64,000 nt of DNA from Druceiella hillmani (lineage: Eukaryota > Arthropoda > Insecta > Lepidoptera > Hepialidae). The number at the start of each line of letters is the position of its first letter. Position 1 is the first letter of the stretch. The position numbers and the translations under genes were made by a program. This document shows, piece after piece, positions 34,952-47,400 of this stretch. The notes beneath the pieces are model-generated. The model made no database searches. It saw nothing but the letters and a program-made list of their open reading frames with translations, and was not told the DNA's origin. The DNA lies in the NCBI GenBank assembly GCA_039881145.1, contig JAYKKI010000132.1:2952501-3016500 (forward strand), written 5' to 3'.

Positions 34952-36399
34952 TTCTTTAATGTTTGCCACATGAGGTTACAAAAATGAAGATATATGTAGT
35001 GGTTGTTACGTTTATTTATACATGTGTGAGGTGATATCTGCGTATGAAAGGTTCCGTATAAAAAAGATTGTTTAATGAAAGATATGTGGAATTAAGATAC
35101 TATTGTTCACCACTAATATTAAATTTTAAAAAAAATGTTTTGCAGGATTATTTTGTTTTATAATTTATTTTTTTTATTGATATATAGAGTCAGGACTATG
35201 TTTTAACATAGTAGTATGTTACCAAATAACAGTTAAAGTCTCAAAAAGATGCGAGATCCAAACTACAGTTACTATCCTAACTAGACGCAAGAGACTAGCC
35301 ATTTATCTTATTTTTTCCACAAAGAATAAAAGTACTTGCTATGAAAAAATGATATATCGATATTTCATTGAAATCTTTAAGTTTTATATCGATATTTATT
35401 CAATATGTTGGAAGACGGCAAAAAGTTTAAATTTAAGCAAGAATTCTGAAGAGTTAACGATAGCTACTCAAATAATTGTTTATGTATGTTTTCTATACTG
35501 ATTTTGATCACGAGATTACCTTGACAGAAATATTGTGATACTAAAAAGCAAATAAAATAATGTCCCATACTCGTCTGAAGTTGAGTAACCATATTTGCCT
35601 AACGGATATCGATAACATTTTCTAACGATCGACGTGATGTCAGGCGATGAAAAGCAGTTCATAAATGAAATACACGACACTTGAGATTTAATTAATAATT
35701 TTGACAGTATAATTTCTCGAATTCATTTTAGAAACAAAATTAAGGAACGACCTCGCAATGATTCGAGTCGGGGATTCGAATTAGAGTACATATCAAGAAG
35801 TTAATTTATTCATTTAAATTTATTACCTTATCATAAATTTTACAGTGTTATAAAATATATATAAAATATACGAAATAGTAAAATACAACATTGCCCGGAG
35901 AAAACATTTAATGTAATTGTTTATAATATTTTTGTAATTGTTTCAAACAAATATTATTCCTGCAAAACAAGGGTCAATATCCATTTCTATATAAAATTGT
36001 TCTTCGTATCATTTTATCGTAATGCAAATTGTTGTAACTTTAAAGTCTTTATTACTATTTTGGAAATAAAGGTATGGTTTTTGAAGCAAATATTTTAAAA
36101 CCAGTAATTAGGAAGAACTATAACACCGCCAGCGTTAGGATACCTTTTTCATCTTATTAAATTTTGTAAATCTTTTCTTCCGTCTTAATCGGTTTTGACT
36201 TTTCATTATAGATTCTCTTTATCTCAATACTGCAATCTCTTACTTAGGATTATTATTAATCACGGTTATATCATTCGCTAAATAACTTCACGCTCAGAAC
36301 ACATTATATTTAAGGTCGGCTACTTAAAATTTTATTGTCGTGTTGTTCATATTTGCACTAAATACACACAAGGAGGCTGTTTAGCACTAAGTGCGTTTA
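34952..36399. other. AT-rich noncoding DNA
   Basis: A short complex patch at 35570-35790 (CGACCTCGCAATGATTCGAG) has no coding or tRNA structure I can support. The rest is AT-rich. Confidence 0.45.
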
Positions 36400-37250
36400 T
36401 AATAGTCAAAATTTTATGATAGCAAATGAACACCTTTTTCAAATATTTCATTAAAAACTATTCAATTCACAAAACAGAGTAATATACTGAACCGTTATAA
36501 TTTTGTTGTTTCCATGCATGTGGTCATCTGTCATATCCTCACAGCTTTAGATCCACGTGTATGTATAACATAATATTTCCATAATACGTAACTTTATGTT
36601 AAATTAATACGTAATATCTCGTATATATAAAACGAGCGCAAACATATTTTCACGTATACCATCGACTGAGCTTTTATTTATTCACAGAGGCAAAGTTGTA
36701 TGTAACTACTTTAATGTAATAAAAATTAATGTGCGAGGATAAGTAATTGTAAACTTTAATTATTATTCACATTGTATTTTAAATTGTTATCCACAAATCA
36801 CGTTTTATGTTTTTATCTACAAATCATTTGTTTTTATATTTAAACGATTACTTACTGTAACTAACCATGAACGCATAATTTTGTTATTATCTGTTTACTT
36901 AATAATTTAAGTAATATTGAGTTCAGTGACCCAAGTTATTTCGTTTAAGAATATAGTTCATTATCATCTGTAGAATATCTGGAATTTTACATTTTTGTAA
37001 ATTTTACAAAATTTATTGGAAATGAAATACATAATAAGATTTGTTTAAAGAAAATTCGTGTTCAAAGTAATTCATAAAAGTAGCTACATTTATCGTGCCC
37101 TTATATGACAGCAAGTTTTGGAAAATTGTCTTCACATAAATAAATTGTTCCGTAAAAAATATGGACACTTATTTGCAGAAAACTGGATGAAATTTCTAGC
37201 AAATATTTCAATAATTTCGAAGAATAATTTATGTCGATATATTTTTTAAT
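36400..37250 (-). repeat. Dispersed repeat family B, inverted copy
   Basis: The reverse complement is collinear with 27200-28060. Landmarks read on the minus strand are TATATCGACATAAATTATTC then TTCGAAATTATTGAA, CAAAACTTGCTGT, TATGAATTACTTTGAACACG, GGGTCACTGAAC, GTTACAGTAAGTAATCGTTT, TTTGCCTCTGTGAATAAAT and TGGAAACAACAAAATTATAA. The matching end of 20.6-22.2 kb is also present. Noncoding in all copies. Confidence 0.75.
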
Positions 37251-37369
37251 AGATAATTTCCGGTGGTTTCATGTAAAACGCGTTGTCGGCGAAATTCACT
37301 GAATTTTTCTATATATTGTTTAAACTATAAATATCTAACTTATTTTAAAATTTATAAATTATTTATTGT

Positions 37370-37700
37370 TTACTTTTAGTGAAAATCGCTCTAAAAGTTC
37401 TATAATTAACATTAGAGGAAAAGTAGTAATTTTATTACACTTTATTTTGTTTAAAAAACGCATCGAGCGATTTATTTAAAATACTAAGTCCGTATAAAAC
37501 TATGTTATATTAACATTTAAAAAACATTGTTCAACATTAATTTTGGTAAAAATTGATCTCAAAAATTTTACAGTTAATGTTATAGGAAATCAATAATTTC
37601 TCTACACTTAGTTTTATTTGAAAAACGCGTTGAGCGATTTGTCTAAAAAGTAAGTCCATGTAAAATGATGTCAAATTAAAATTTTGAATAAAAATTATAT
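37370..37700 (+). repeat. Two-unit tandem repeat, period 168 bp
   Basis: AAAACGCATCGAGCGATTT at 37455 recurs as AAAACGCGTTGAGCGATTT 168 bp later. The downstream AAGTCCGTATAAAACTATGT and the upstream TTAA..TTA.AGGAAA words also repeat in order. A partial third relative, AAAACGCGTTGTCGGCGAAA, lies near 37276. Confidence 0.75.
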
Positions 37701-37732
37701 TTTCAATAAAATATTTTATAATAATTTTTATT

Positions 37733-37885
37733 TTTAATATATTTGACGTTAATTTTTTAAAAATTTATTTAAATTTAATTTTTCACAATTAAGTGAATCT
37801 AGGTAATGTAACATTATTTCTACTTTATTTAAATTCTTCACCACGACCTAAGTTTCGTGGTATGACAACATCTTCAAGTGAATCT
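37733..37885 (+). repeat. Family F, single-arm copy
   Basis: AATATATTTGACGTTAATTT, CACAATTAAGTGAA, ATTATTTCTACTTT, ACCACGACCTAAGTTTCGT and CAACATCTTCAAGTG match, in order, the leader and left arm of the fold-back insertion at 52900-53181. This copy has no right arm. The 73-codon ORF across it is accidental. Confidence 0.75.
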
Positions 37886-38724
37886 TTACAAACTGCCCAC
37901 CTTTGTATCTTACTGTCACGCGACTACTATTGTAAGGCAGTGCCTACTATAAGATCAGCCTATTGTTTAGTAGTTAACAATATGAATATTTTTTTTAAAA
38001 TAATTACTTTATAACTTATACGACGGTAAATTGTAGGTGTCATTGATTTTTAGTTTTTTTTAAGCATAGTTGGATATCCGTGAGTTATTTTTAAGTGAAA
38101 AGCTTTATTTAAGGTTTTTTTTATATTTAGGATCACTGGTAACGCTATGTGAAGTCTGTTCTTGCGATTTGATGGCAGATATGCATCCACTACATTCGGT
38201 TCTTTTCAAAACAACTGAAGCCACCATTTATAATAGTAATATATCTAATATCATAATCCCTTAAACTACTTTATGTACAACATTTGTTATTTAAGTTTTT
38301 CAGCAACCGTCATTATAAATAAAAACTTACTGATTAATTTTTGTCAATAACTTAAAAACTCACAAATACAAATAACGTCCTAAAGTTTAAACTAAAATTA
38401 ATTAAGGTTTAACTCGCAAAATAAATTTTCTAAAACCCGTCTCCAACTTCAGTTACTGTGGCCAGCCGGTGTCTCACCACATCCCTTTTTAAATTAGTTC
38501 GAAATTTCATTTATTTTAAATAAATTTTGTTGTATTTTCCGTCGGACAAATTTTGATAAATACTAAAAATATGTCAAATTATAGATGTGGATCAATCATA
38601 AACTTCATTCCGTAATTAAAAAAGCTCAGGTCACTGAACTAAAAATTCTATCGGAATTATCAAACAGACAGGTATATTCAAGCTAAGTGTTGATGCCTGC
38701 TAACAGTAAGTATTTATTATTACG
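37886..38724. other. AT-rich noncoding DNA with a family B scrap
   Basis: Around 38590-38660, AGATGTGG, AAAAAGCTCAGGTCACTGAA and CTAAAAATTC echo family B (compare 27470-27530). No gene was recognised. Confidence 0.4.
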
Positions 38725-39190
38725 TTCCTATTAGCTCGCCTTCTTATCTGTTTGTTTATTTGTTTGTCCGGTACAAATTTTGCAAACGGTTTTTAACTCC
38801 TCGTTGGACAAAAAATTTAAAACTTTGAATATAGCTCGGAACTGAATGACAATGCAATATTAACTCGCTTTCTTGTCTGCCCGTGTGTGCCACATGAAAA
38901 ACCTAACCAATGCTTGCGGCGTATTTTGTGTCACAATGCAATTTAGGTTATCATGTTATTATTATGTTATTTAGTTTTATATGTTTTTATTAACTGACTC
39001 TCTTGTCCGTTTCTTTGTTTGTTTATCCGGTACATACTGGGATTTGTTGGGTCGCTTTCTTGTATGTTTGTTCTTTTATCCGATAAACATTTTGCAAACT
39101 CTTTTAAACTAACTTCTAGTTGGGCCAGAGACTTGACATTTTTAAACATAGCTCAAAATTGGATGACAATGCAAATTTATTCAGGATGTG
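38725..39190 (+). repeat. Degenerate tandem repeat with TTTGT.CGGTAC units
   Basis: TTTGTTTGTCCGGTACAAAT with TTTTGCAAACGGTTTTTAAC at 38757-38795 recurs as TTTGTTTATCCGGTACATAC at 39018 and TTTTATCCGATAAACATTTT then GCAAACTCTTTTAAACTAAC at 39072. CATAGCTC...CTG/TTGGATGACAATGCAA appears at about 38832 and 39147, and CTCGCTTTCTTGT-like words open each unit. The unit length is uneven. Possibly several nested copies of one transposon end. Confidence 0.65.
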
Positions 39191-39309
39191 GTACGAAAGT
39201 TGTGATACGAAAAAGATACAGGATGTGGTACGAAAATCTAAGAATTTTATTACACCGCAAATGGTATAATCTGTTGTGTGAGTTTTCTCAACGGCAGCTA
39301 CTCACTACT

Positions 39310-40615
39310 TACTATTATTAATTAAATGCTCCCCACGCTTTTCGTTTTACATCTTACAAGTATTTTCATAGGTATTAAAAATGCACAATTCCTCATTTTC
39401 TGGAAAACATGCATATGGTTATAAATCTTTATCGGGTTATAAATATTTATGGGGAAAGAAGAAATAATATAAAATGTTTAGTACGATTTAAAAAAAATTT
39501 TTCATCCAAATAGTTTTTTATTTGATTCTGTTATTAGTTAGTAGTGCAAATTGAAATCGTATCTTTTTTGGGATATTGGTAACAGTGAAAAGACGAGTTT
39601 GAGAAATTTAAAGTAAGCGCTTTTTGCAAAAGGTGGGGTGATCTCTAAACGAATGGACAAAACAGTGTTACTGCTACTGCTAGATATTTTTTGGAATTGG
39701 TACCAAATCGAATGTGTGCCACAATTGTTCTTCTTTATGTTGGTGTACATGTAGGTGTGTATTAAATGAGAAACAAACATTTTCTTCGTTCAATATCTTT
39801 TCGCTTTCATCGTTTTACTAGTCATAAAAATATTTATGGTCTTATTATTTTCTTACTTCAGCAATTATCACATTTTTATTAAGGTTTGACACAAACTATT
39901 CCGCAATGCTCATTGTTTCAATTCTTGTACGTACAAACCTTGGCAAAGATACAGGGCACATTTTATTTAATGAAAACAAATTGACATTGATTCTGTTATT
40001 TAGGCTTACGTTAATTTTGTTTTCATATAAGTGAAAATAAAAAATTTAGGTAATTTTTTTGAAACAGACTAATATAAAATCAAATTTCCATCTTTCTTAT
40101 TTTGAACATAAATACACTTTTGTTTCTTCTGGTAATAATCAAAAATGTCAAAAAAAGTTCTGTGAGCAGAAGAAGTGCACAGTTGTGACACAAAAATTAT
40201 TACAATTCGCCTAGAACTTACTAGTTTTAGGGAATAAAAATTGGATAACTGCTAATTCGTCTAACGTTCTGTGATCGCAACGTGAACACTTTAATTTTCG
40301 GTCTATATGTACCTAAGGTTTGCTTTGGTTATATGTAACAAAATGATCTGAAAATTAGTTTCACCTTATATGCTTTAATTTTATATACACCGGGTATAGA
40401 CAAAACCACAGCATAATTTAATATGTGGATTGAAAATCTTTGATTGCATAGACCATTCCTAATTTGTTCGTTATCTTAACGCTTGCAAATTTCTTAATCC
40501 AATTCAATCTAATTCTATAAGGTTTCAAAACCGGTCACAACACTTAAACAGCGTTAGTAAAAATTACAAATTATATGCGCTTAGTCATGAGTGTTATTCA
40601 TATTTATTCAACTCA
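39310..40615. other. AT-rich noncoding DNA
   Basis: No protein remnant or clear repeat was recognised. Confidence 0.5.
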
Positions 40616-40618
40616 TAA

Positions 40619-41480
40619 TACCTGTACTTCTTGATTTCTGCAGTGCATTCAACTCCGGTGACTTTGATATTCTGAAGTCCCCGAATATATCTCAACACTC
40701 AATAGAATGGGTTAGTTTATATCCAAATAAACGGTGACAATCTGCGAAGTCTTCTAAATGGATGGATTTATTAGCTAGTGTGCCTCAAGGAGCAGTTATT
40801 TCTCTTAAAATATTTCTCTTTCAATATTCATTGATGGCGATTTTTGAGATTATACAAAGTAATTATCTCTTTTACGCTGATGACTTACAAATGTATTCCC
40901 ATACTGATGTAAACTCTTTAGCAACCGTCATCAGCACCCTTAATTAAGACCTTGTTTTTATTGGTCAGTAGGTCATTAAGACAAATCTGATAATTAATCC
41001 CAGTTAAGTTTCCAGCTAACATGATTGGTAGCCAAAAAGTGGTTTATAAAATTAGGCTATCATATCTCTCGTATCTTATATTAAATGAACCCCAATTTCA
41101 TTGACGAAAAATGCTTAAGACTCCCATCTTCTAATCGATCAAAACATTAGCTGTCAACCTCAAGCGAATGATTAACATCATTGTATATTCAGCAGAATGC
41201 ACTCAAGAAACTTAAAATTTTCTAGATGTTTAACATCTAGAAAATAATCAAACCAAACCTCATCTCGTTCAAACACTTTTGTAATCTATCTGTTCTGACA
41301 GCTCTTTATAATATTTTGAGCAATCCTATTTATTCAGTTTGCCTTAAAACCAGATTTATTTACTTATCTGTACACGGAATAGGGCTACGTTCCGAAAACC
41401 AGCTCATTCTTCGTTTTCCTTTTATGAAAATTCCTTTGCTGTACAAGCTATGAGACTTTCTGTTCGAAGTGGTAGGAAAT
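40619..41480 (+). pseudogene. Non-LTR (LINE) reverse transcriptase remnant
   Basis: Plus-strand reverse transcriptase of a non-LTR retrotransposon. In order it has LLDFCSAFNS then VDFDILK (motif A), then IEWV..Y...R, then SVPQGAVISLKIFLF (motif B), and LFYADDLQMYSHTD (motif C, YADD at 40872-40883). Next come INPS and NLGLI...NINW-like pieces, and near the end SFYENSFAVQAMRL (41410-41455), the conserved C-terminal word after the thumb. Motif A Asp and the YADD aspartates are present, but stops and frameshifts every 50-100 codons make it non-functional. The fragment covers only the central and C-terminal RT; endonuclease and ORF1 are not seen. The motif style is Jockey/CR1-like, and the clade is not certain. 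Confidence 0.85.
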
Positions 41481-41632
41481 TCTCTCGTATATATATGTTA
41501 CTTTTTTATGACATTTATTTTTTTCTATCGATGTCATATTACAATCACTATATAAGTAAAACTGGCCACTAAAACACATATTTTAATTTTAGGTACTATG
41601 TAACAAAAATCTTCAAGCTATTGGGATTAACT

Positions 41633-41905
41633 TTACAGTTTTTGCTCATCAACAAGCGGCGTTGCTACGCATATATTTATGAGATTAAGACTAGTAAATG
41701 TCCATTCTCTGCTGTCCTTTAATGGGGCTAATCGCAACCGCTCTCGCATCCCCCATCCCCCATCCCACAAACCGTACCGCAGCTGTAAGCATACAAGCAC
41801 AGGTAATACATTAGTAGTCGCACGAGCGCCTCCACATGTGTCGCACGTGCGAGCAAGCAAGTCAGACGTTATAACGTAAATCTGATAGTCAACTCCTACG
41901 AACAT
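41633..41905 (-). other. Unassigned GC-rich island, 90-codon open frame
   Basis: The interval 41690-41875 is the most GC-rich stretch for kilobases around. The minus strand is open for 90 codons (MFVGVDYQIYVITSDLLART..., including CDTCGG, GLWDGGWGMRERLRL and APLKDSREWTFTSLNLI), and the plus strand is open for 66 codons over the same bases. The minus-strand protein looks less random in composition. TCGCAC...GTGCGA and a palindromic CGCACGTGCG lie near 41820-41855. It may be a host exon, a transposon gene scrap or a structural repeat; I recognise no domain. Confidence 0.3.
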
Positions 41906-43369
41906 TATGAATTTCTAAAACCTGCTCTATAATATTAGAATAATATTTGGATTCGACCATAGATAGAATTATTAGGACACTCCAAGATATTTTTTTGTAT
42001 GCGTGGCTGTGTACTACCAAGTTCTTAGCCGCACTACGTGTTCCAGAAACCTATACCCGAATTGTATAGCAGCCGTTTGAATATATCTAAGTTGGATATC
42101 ACATATCTGAGTTGTAATTGTGTTTGATTAGGCAAAATCATTATAAAAGAGCAGTACGAGTATAGTATGTATGTGTGTGAAAACTAATCGAACACCTTTC
42201 ATTGTATTGGCTAACTTAGATACATGCAAACAAAACAGAAGTAAGTTTCAAAACTACTCAATGAATTTAAAAATAAATAAAAGTAAATAAACTGAAATTT
42301 ATACACAATAAGGGATTGCAATTCGAATTTAATCTTGGATAGAGACGAAAAAGGAAGATGCAAGAGTAGGAAAGAGTTAAAAGTTAGAAGAGGTAAACAT
42401 TTTCAAAAGATGTTTGATGATTTCTGCTCTTAAAAACGTTTCAGATCATTCTTATATATTTTGCTCTTAGCTATCTGGGAGAGTTAATAATTTACTGAAA
42501 TTTTTATACATTACTAGTCCAGATATTTAATGGAAACGGCTGAACCATTCAGCACTTCACCAGAGAGGTTGACGTTTTTAAAATAGATATTGGATTGCTG
42601 ACGATGATACTTTGGAATTTGTTTAGTTTGTAAAAAATCGTGTTGCATAGCACTACATCTCCAATTTATATAGTTTATATAGTAATTTTTATAGTTATTA
42701 TAAATATAGTTTATATACAATTTATATAGTAATTTGATATATATATAACGTATATTAAATATGCACACGTCTTTAAGAATTTGTCACTTGGCAAAACATA
42801 AATTGTTTTTTCACAGGTGGACAACACCAAACTCCACCTATTCCCCAGCTTTCACTTTTCCATCTCCCATTCAAACACTCTATCTAAAAATCCAGTGCAC
42901 ATCGATCGTACTACTGAATGAAATATTTGAAGCAATATTTAAACATAAAGGATCGAAAACCGAAGTAACAATATTATTTAAAAATTTTGTAACTAAGTAG
43001 TTGATTAGCTACGATAACGATTAGTCAATTATCTTGTGAATTCAAATCGGGTTAAAAGGCAAACATTTACAAGCTGGATTTATTGGTTACAAACTCTTAT
43101 TTTTCTAAATCTGTTTTAAAGTGTAATTTTTCTAAATTCCCCATTAACTTTGCAGCTATTTAGGTTTTTATAATATTATAATTAGTTGAGACGGCAGAAA
43201 ATTTTAACAATTAAATTTTAATCTGGACATACATTTGAATAAATAATTTACGATTTCTCGTAAGAACGAGAAAAATTTTAGAAAAAAAAACAATAGGATA
43301 CCTTGTATTCGAAAAACAATTTAACCATTATATTTAATTTAATTGAGCAGGAAATAAAAATTTAATGAA
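41906..43369. other. AT-rich noncoding DNA
   Basis: Includes a degenerate TATAGTTTATATAGTAATTT repeat at about 42663-42750. No gene recognised. Confidence 0.5.
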
Positions 43370-43870
43370 GATTACAACAATGCTACATAAACGAATTCCC
43401 ACGAGCTCTGTCGCCGTTAACAAAAACATAAATCTCCTTGCATACGTAGACTCAATATATCATTCTCTCAGCATATCATTATCTCACATTTCATAAATTT
43501 AAATACATTCGGCCTCTGAATCTTTCATTAGTAGACATTGTTATGCAGATACCTAAATTTGTTACGAGTGTAATCCCACAGTAAAGTAATTGTAAGGGAA
43601 AATATGTAACTAGTTGCCGCGCTTAGTAATTAAACGAACTAAACTAACTCTCTGATACCGCGCACAATAATATAAGCTCAGCCACATACTAGCGTCTCAA
43701 ACTTTCCGCATTGTTATGTTATGAAATACATAAAGCCAAAAGGGACAATACGAGATGATTTTGCAGGCTGTCAAAGCATGAGGAAAGGAAGATTCCGATG
43801 TAAATTTAGACTTATCCGCTAGGAAAAATCTATAATTCCAGAAAATGCTTCGTCAATATAGAATGAGAGA
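43370..43870 (+). repeat. Dispersed repeat family C, copy 2
   Basis: Partner of 7600-8060 in the same orientation. TATCATTCTCTCAGCATATC, TTAGTAGACATTGTTATGC, AATATAAGCTCAGCCACATA, CAAACTTTCCGC and CAGGCTGTCAAAGCATGAGG appear in the same order with substitutions. Confidence 0.6.
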
Positions 43871-43889
43871 TTAGATGCATTTTAACAAT

Positions 43890-44140
43890 CGTTTTAATAA
43901 GTTTTAACGAGGGACTCCCTAAAAATATTGAAATACTCTGCTTTACAAAGATCGAAGACAATCACAAAGAAAATTGCAAAAAACAGATGAGAGAACAAAT
44001 AGATTTAGAACTTAGAATGGATACAACCATAAGGTTCCATGAACAGATATAACAGGAAAATCTCTGTCGTTCTCACGTGTCTGTTCATCTGTGTATCACA
44101 GCCATTTTTCTCAGAAACCTTATGACGTAGAAACTAGGAA
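43890..44140 (-). repeat. Dispersed repeat family G fragment
   Basis: GAGGGACTCCCTAAAAAT near 43910 and AAGGTTCCATGAACAGATAT, ACGTGTCTGTTCATCTGTG, ATCACAGCCATTTTTCTCAG, AAACC near 44030-44120 recall the widespread insect repeat with GTCTGTCTGTCTGTCACAGC and CGGAACCCTAAAAA words. The assignment is from memory. Confidence 0.35.
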
Positions 44141-44829
44141 TTGTTTATGGTAATAAATTACATTAATCCACTTTTATCTCAATAGCTCACACAATAAAAT
44201 ATTCACATGGAAATTTCAGGGACGGAAAATTATGTATTCTATTTTTTTTAATTTTCCACTAGTATGGAAACATCGTTTAATAAGGCTAGATATTGGGGTC
44301 AAAAAATTTTTTTATTACCTTCAGTAGAATATCTTACTGAAAAATAGGCCGTCCGTCTTATCTTCGAAAACATTTAAAATAAAATTTAAAAAATGGGGTT
44401 TCGGAAATCCACGTAAAGGCCGATGAAAAATGAAGAGATGATTTTACGTCTGTGATAAGTACAATAGGCAACATATTTTCCTCGTATATGAGCTCTTCAA
44501 ACTCTCGAAATTAAATAAATATATTTGTAAAAATGAGACCCAATTGACCCTGTTGAATGGGATGTTGTTGAAGACTTTTTCCATTTTATATTCGACACAA
44601 ATGTCTCATAACTGAAGAAAAAAACAAAATATCTAGATGCAAAATTATTTCCGTCGATTTGTATTAATTAATACGCAAAAAATTTATATATTAATAAACA
44701 ATATCAATAAAAATTGTTCAACGGAAATACTGCATATCTTTACAGTTTTAAACTTTTATATGCATCTAAGTATGCAAGGAACTTATTAGAGTTGTATAAA
44801 GATTACAAAATATCGTAGTTTACATAAGG
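44141..44829. other. AT-rich noncoding DNA
   Basis: No feature recognised. Confidence 0.5.
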
Positions 44830-45400
44830 GTATTAAATTATGTTAATTCATCTTATTGGTGAAGTAGATAGGAATGAGTACCATTACAGGAGTTGTGAGG
44901 AAAACGATTGATGACGGAAAATTCGGTTATCATGTGATAATTTGCCCAAGAGTTGGTTGGCATTAAGATCCTTGTTGATAGTTTGAGTGTTTGGTGGCAG
45001 TTGTTTCATGCTGGTAAGAAATGAACATATTTTCCGTTATAGTAATGAATTCTTAACTACAAATGTTGGTAATTGACCTTTTTATAATTCAAAGGTGAAA
45101 CAAAATGTTTACACGTAAAAATATAATATTTTCCGTGTTATGCAGTTGAACTGTTCTTATCTAGAATTTTGAGCAAAAGATAATGGGATAAACAATGGTA
45201 CAAAGTAGAATTTCAATATCATTATTTCCTTAATAAAAACGTTATATATTTACGAAATATTAAAAGAATGAAATGAAATTAAAACAAATAAAAAAAATTA
45301 AAACAAATAAATATTGTGAAATTTAATAACATGGAATAATTTCGGAAGTTACCTTAAAATTAATGTGAAAAGTTATTTTTTTTACTCGCGAAATTAGTTG
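44830..45400 (+). repeat. Dispersed repeat family A, copy 2 (internally deleted)
   Basis: TTATGTTAATTCATCTTATT, GGTGAAGTAGATAGGAATGA and GGAAAATTCGGTTATCATGT, followed by TTTGCCCAAGAGTTGGTTGG, match copies at 13.44 and 47.07 kb. The piece with AGCATTTAAATTGAGTC is missing here. The downstream part (GTTGGTAATTGACCTTTTTA) parallels 13.76 kb. Confidence 0.7.
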
Positions 45401-45864
45401 TCAATTATTTTCCAAATTACCAAAAAAACGCGAAATTTGGCCCGTAATAGTTAATGTAATGCATATGAAAAAAATTACTTTTTCTAATCACTATAGAGTT
45501 AGGAAACTTTAACATCGTCATTCGAAGTACAGCTCAAATGTCCCTAGTAAAGATACACGGAACTTCAAACAAATTTTCATATTAATTACTGGACAATAAG
45601 ATATAAGACAAACCTGGTAATTAAGCTCAAAATTTGCATTATAAGCGTTACGTACACATTTAGACACATGTAGGTGAAAAACATATAAAGGTGCGATAAA
45701 TTTGCATTGAAATATTCATAAAAGTAATTATCTAAATATCTTTGATAAGCTTAAAAATATTATGAATATCTCAAAAATTTAGGAGCAACACTATAGTTTA
45801 TTGATAAATTTCAGGTTTAACTTTAGTTCGAAATTATTTTTCATCATTTCAACTTTAATAGTTA
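45401..45864. other. AT-rich noncoding DNA
   Basis: No feature recognised. Confidence 0.5.
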
Positions 45865-46330
45865 CGGGGAGAGAGAGGAAATGTCAATATACTTTTTGTG
45901 AATATTTCCAACCACAAAAATTTTAATTTGTAAAGTTTAGTTAAGATCTTTTTAGATATTCACCACATTATTTATTGAATATCCTCCGGGTTATATTTTA
46001 ATTAAAATAAAAGAAATTATTACACAATTACGTAATTACACTTAGAAATATATAACATGGAGGAGGAATAAAAAGGTTATATTTATAATTTTTTAATAAA
46101 TCTTTTTAAAAATTATCCAGTTGGAATAATTTTGAAGTAATATAATAGAATTGTTGAAATGAATAATATTTCAAGAAATAAAACGTATGTTGCTTAGTTT
46201 CTAAAATGTAATTCCATAAGCATTAAAATATAATTTTCAGACATAAATATTATTTACATATTTATTACTTTGTAATTTTATAATAAAGACTAGAGAATGC
46301 ATTTAACCTCAAAATAATCTTTCTTTAGTT
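45865..46330 (+). repeat. Dispersed repeat family B, 5' block, copy 3
   Basis: CGGGTTATATTTTAATTAAA, ACAATTACGTAATTACACTT, AATAATATTTCAAGAAATAA and CCATAAGCATTAAAATATAA parallel 9330-9560 in order. The GGGAGAGAGAGGAAATGTC patch at the left also has a counterpart there. An (AT)n array follows at once. Confidence 0.65.
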
Positions 46331-46360
46331 AGCGAAGGCCATAAAGCGTTATATTAGTGT

Positions 46361-46398
46361 ATTTATATATATATATATTTATATATATATATAAATAA

Positions 46399-46461
<63 letters not shown>

Positions 46462-46477
46462 TATATATGTATACATA
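46361..46477. repeat. (AT)n microsatellite
   Basis: A TA array with ATTT and AAAT interruptions. Confidence 0.95.
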
Positions 46478-47069
46478 TTTTTCACTTTTATCAGATTTGC
46501 TGCCACTGTATTATAACGGAAATAGTTTATTATTTATAAAACTTTACTTGAAGTTTTTGTAATAGTTTAGGAATATATTCATTTACGTCGTTTAAAAAGG
46601 GCGTATGTATTATTATTAATATATTAATTTGAAGCTGCTATCTTCAGTAATATAGCTTCCGCAATTAAAATGTAACATTTGGTTAATTTGTTTAAATTGT
46701 TGGTATAATTATGATTTAATAAAGTAATGAATTAAGTAGTCAAAATTATCCGAAGAGTGCATTACACATAGATATTAGTAATTAATACGCATATACTTAT
46801 TCAGTATATGTAAATTTGATACATATAACGTATAGTAAATATGCAGCTAACTCTCTCTAAATGTTAAAAGATGCCCATGATAATTTTCTAAGTTTCTCTA
46901 GCTCTAATACCAGGCAATGTTCCTTTAAATGTTTATACGTACCTTTGTATGGACATGAGTGTGTATGGTATACATGTATATGTATTACGTTGGTATACAT
47001 GTATATGAGATTTACTCTTACTTAACTAGTTTTTTTATATTACAGATAAAAAAAATTCGAAATACTATA
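46478..47069. other. AT-rich noncoding DNA
   Basis: Contains the doubled TGGTATACATGTATATG near 46966 and 46992, a short direct repeat. No gene. Confidence 0.5.
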
Positions 47070-47400
47070 GCTTACTTGAAGATATTAAGTTATGTTCATT
47101 CATATGGTGAAGTGGGTAGAAATGAAAACCTTCACAGGTAACGACAGTTGTATTGAGATCGACTGTGATCGCATTAGCATTTAAATTGAGTCAGATTCCC
47201 ACAGCGAGTTGTGAGGGAAATTGTTGATCGAGGAAAATTCCGTTACCATGTAACAATTTGCACATAACTTGACTGCCGTTAAGATCCTTATTGACAGTTT
47301 GAGTGTCTTAGCAATTGTTTCTTATACAGGTAAGAATAAGCTTAATTTCTATTATGGCATTAAATTCTCAGTAAAAATTAATTGAAAATATTGCTTATTT
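47070..47400 (+). repeat. Dispersed repeat family A, copy 3
   Basis: ATTAAGTTATGTTCATTCAT, ATGGTGAAGTGGGTAGAAAT, TTCACAGGTAA, GCATTAGCATTTAAATTGAG and GAGGAAAATTCCGTTACCAT match copy 1 closely. TAAGATCCTTATTGACAGTT is shared with copy 2. Confidence 0.75.

Noticed and set aside
35740..35800. GTCGGGGATTCGAAT resembling a tRNA T-arm or B box
   Set aside because: No A box, anticodon arm or acceptor stem could be placed on either strand.
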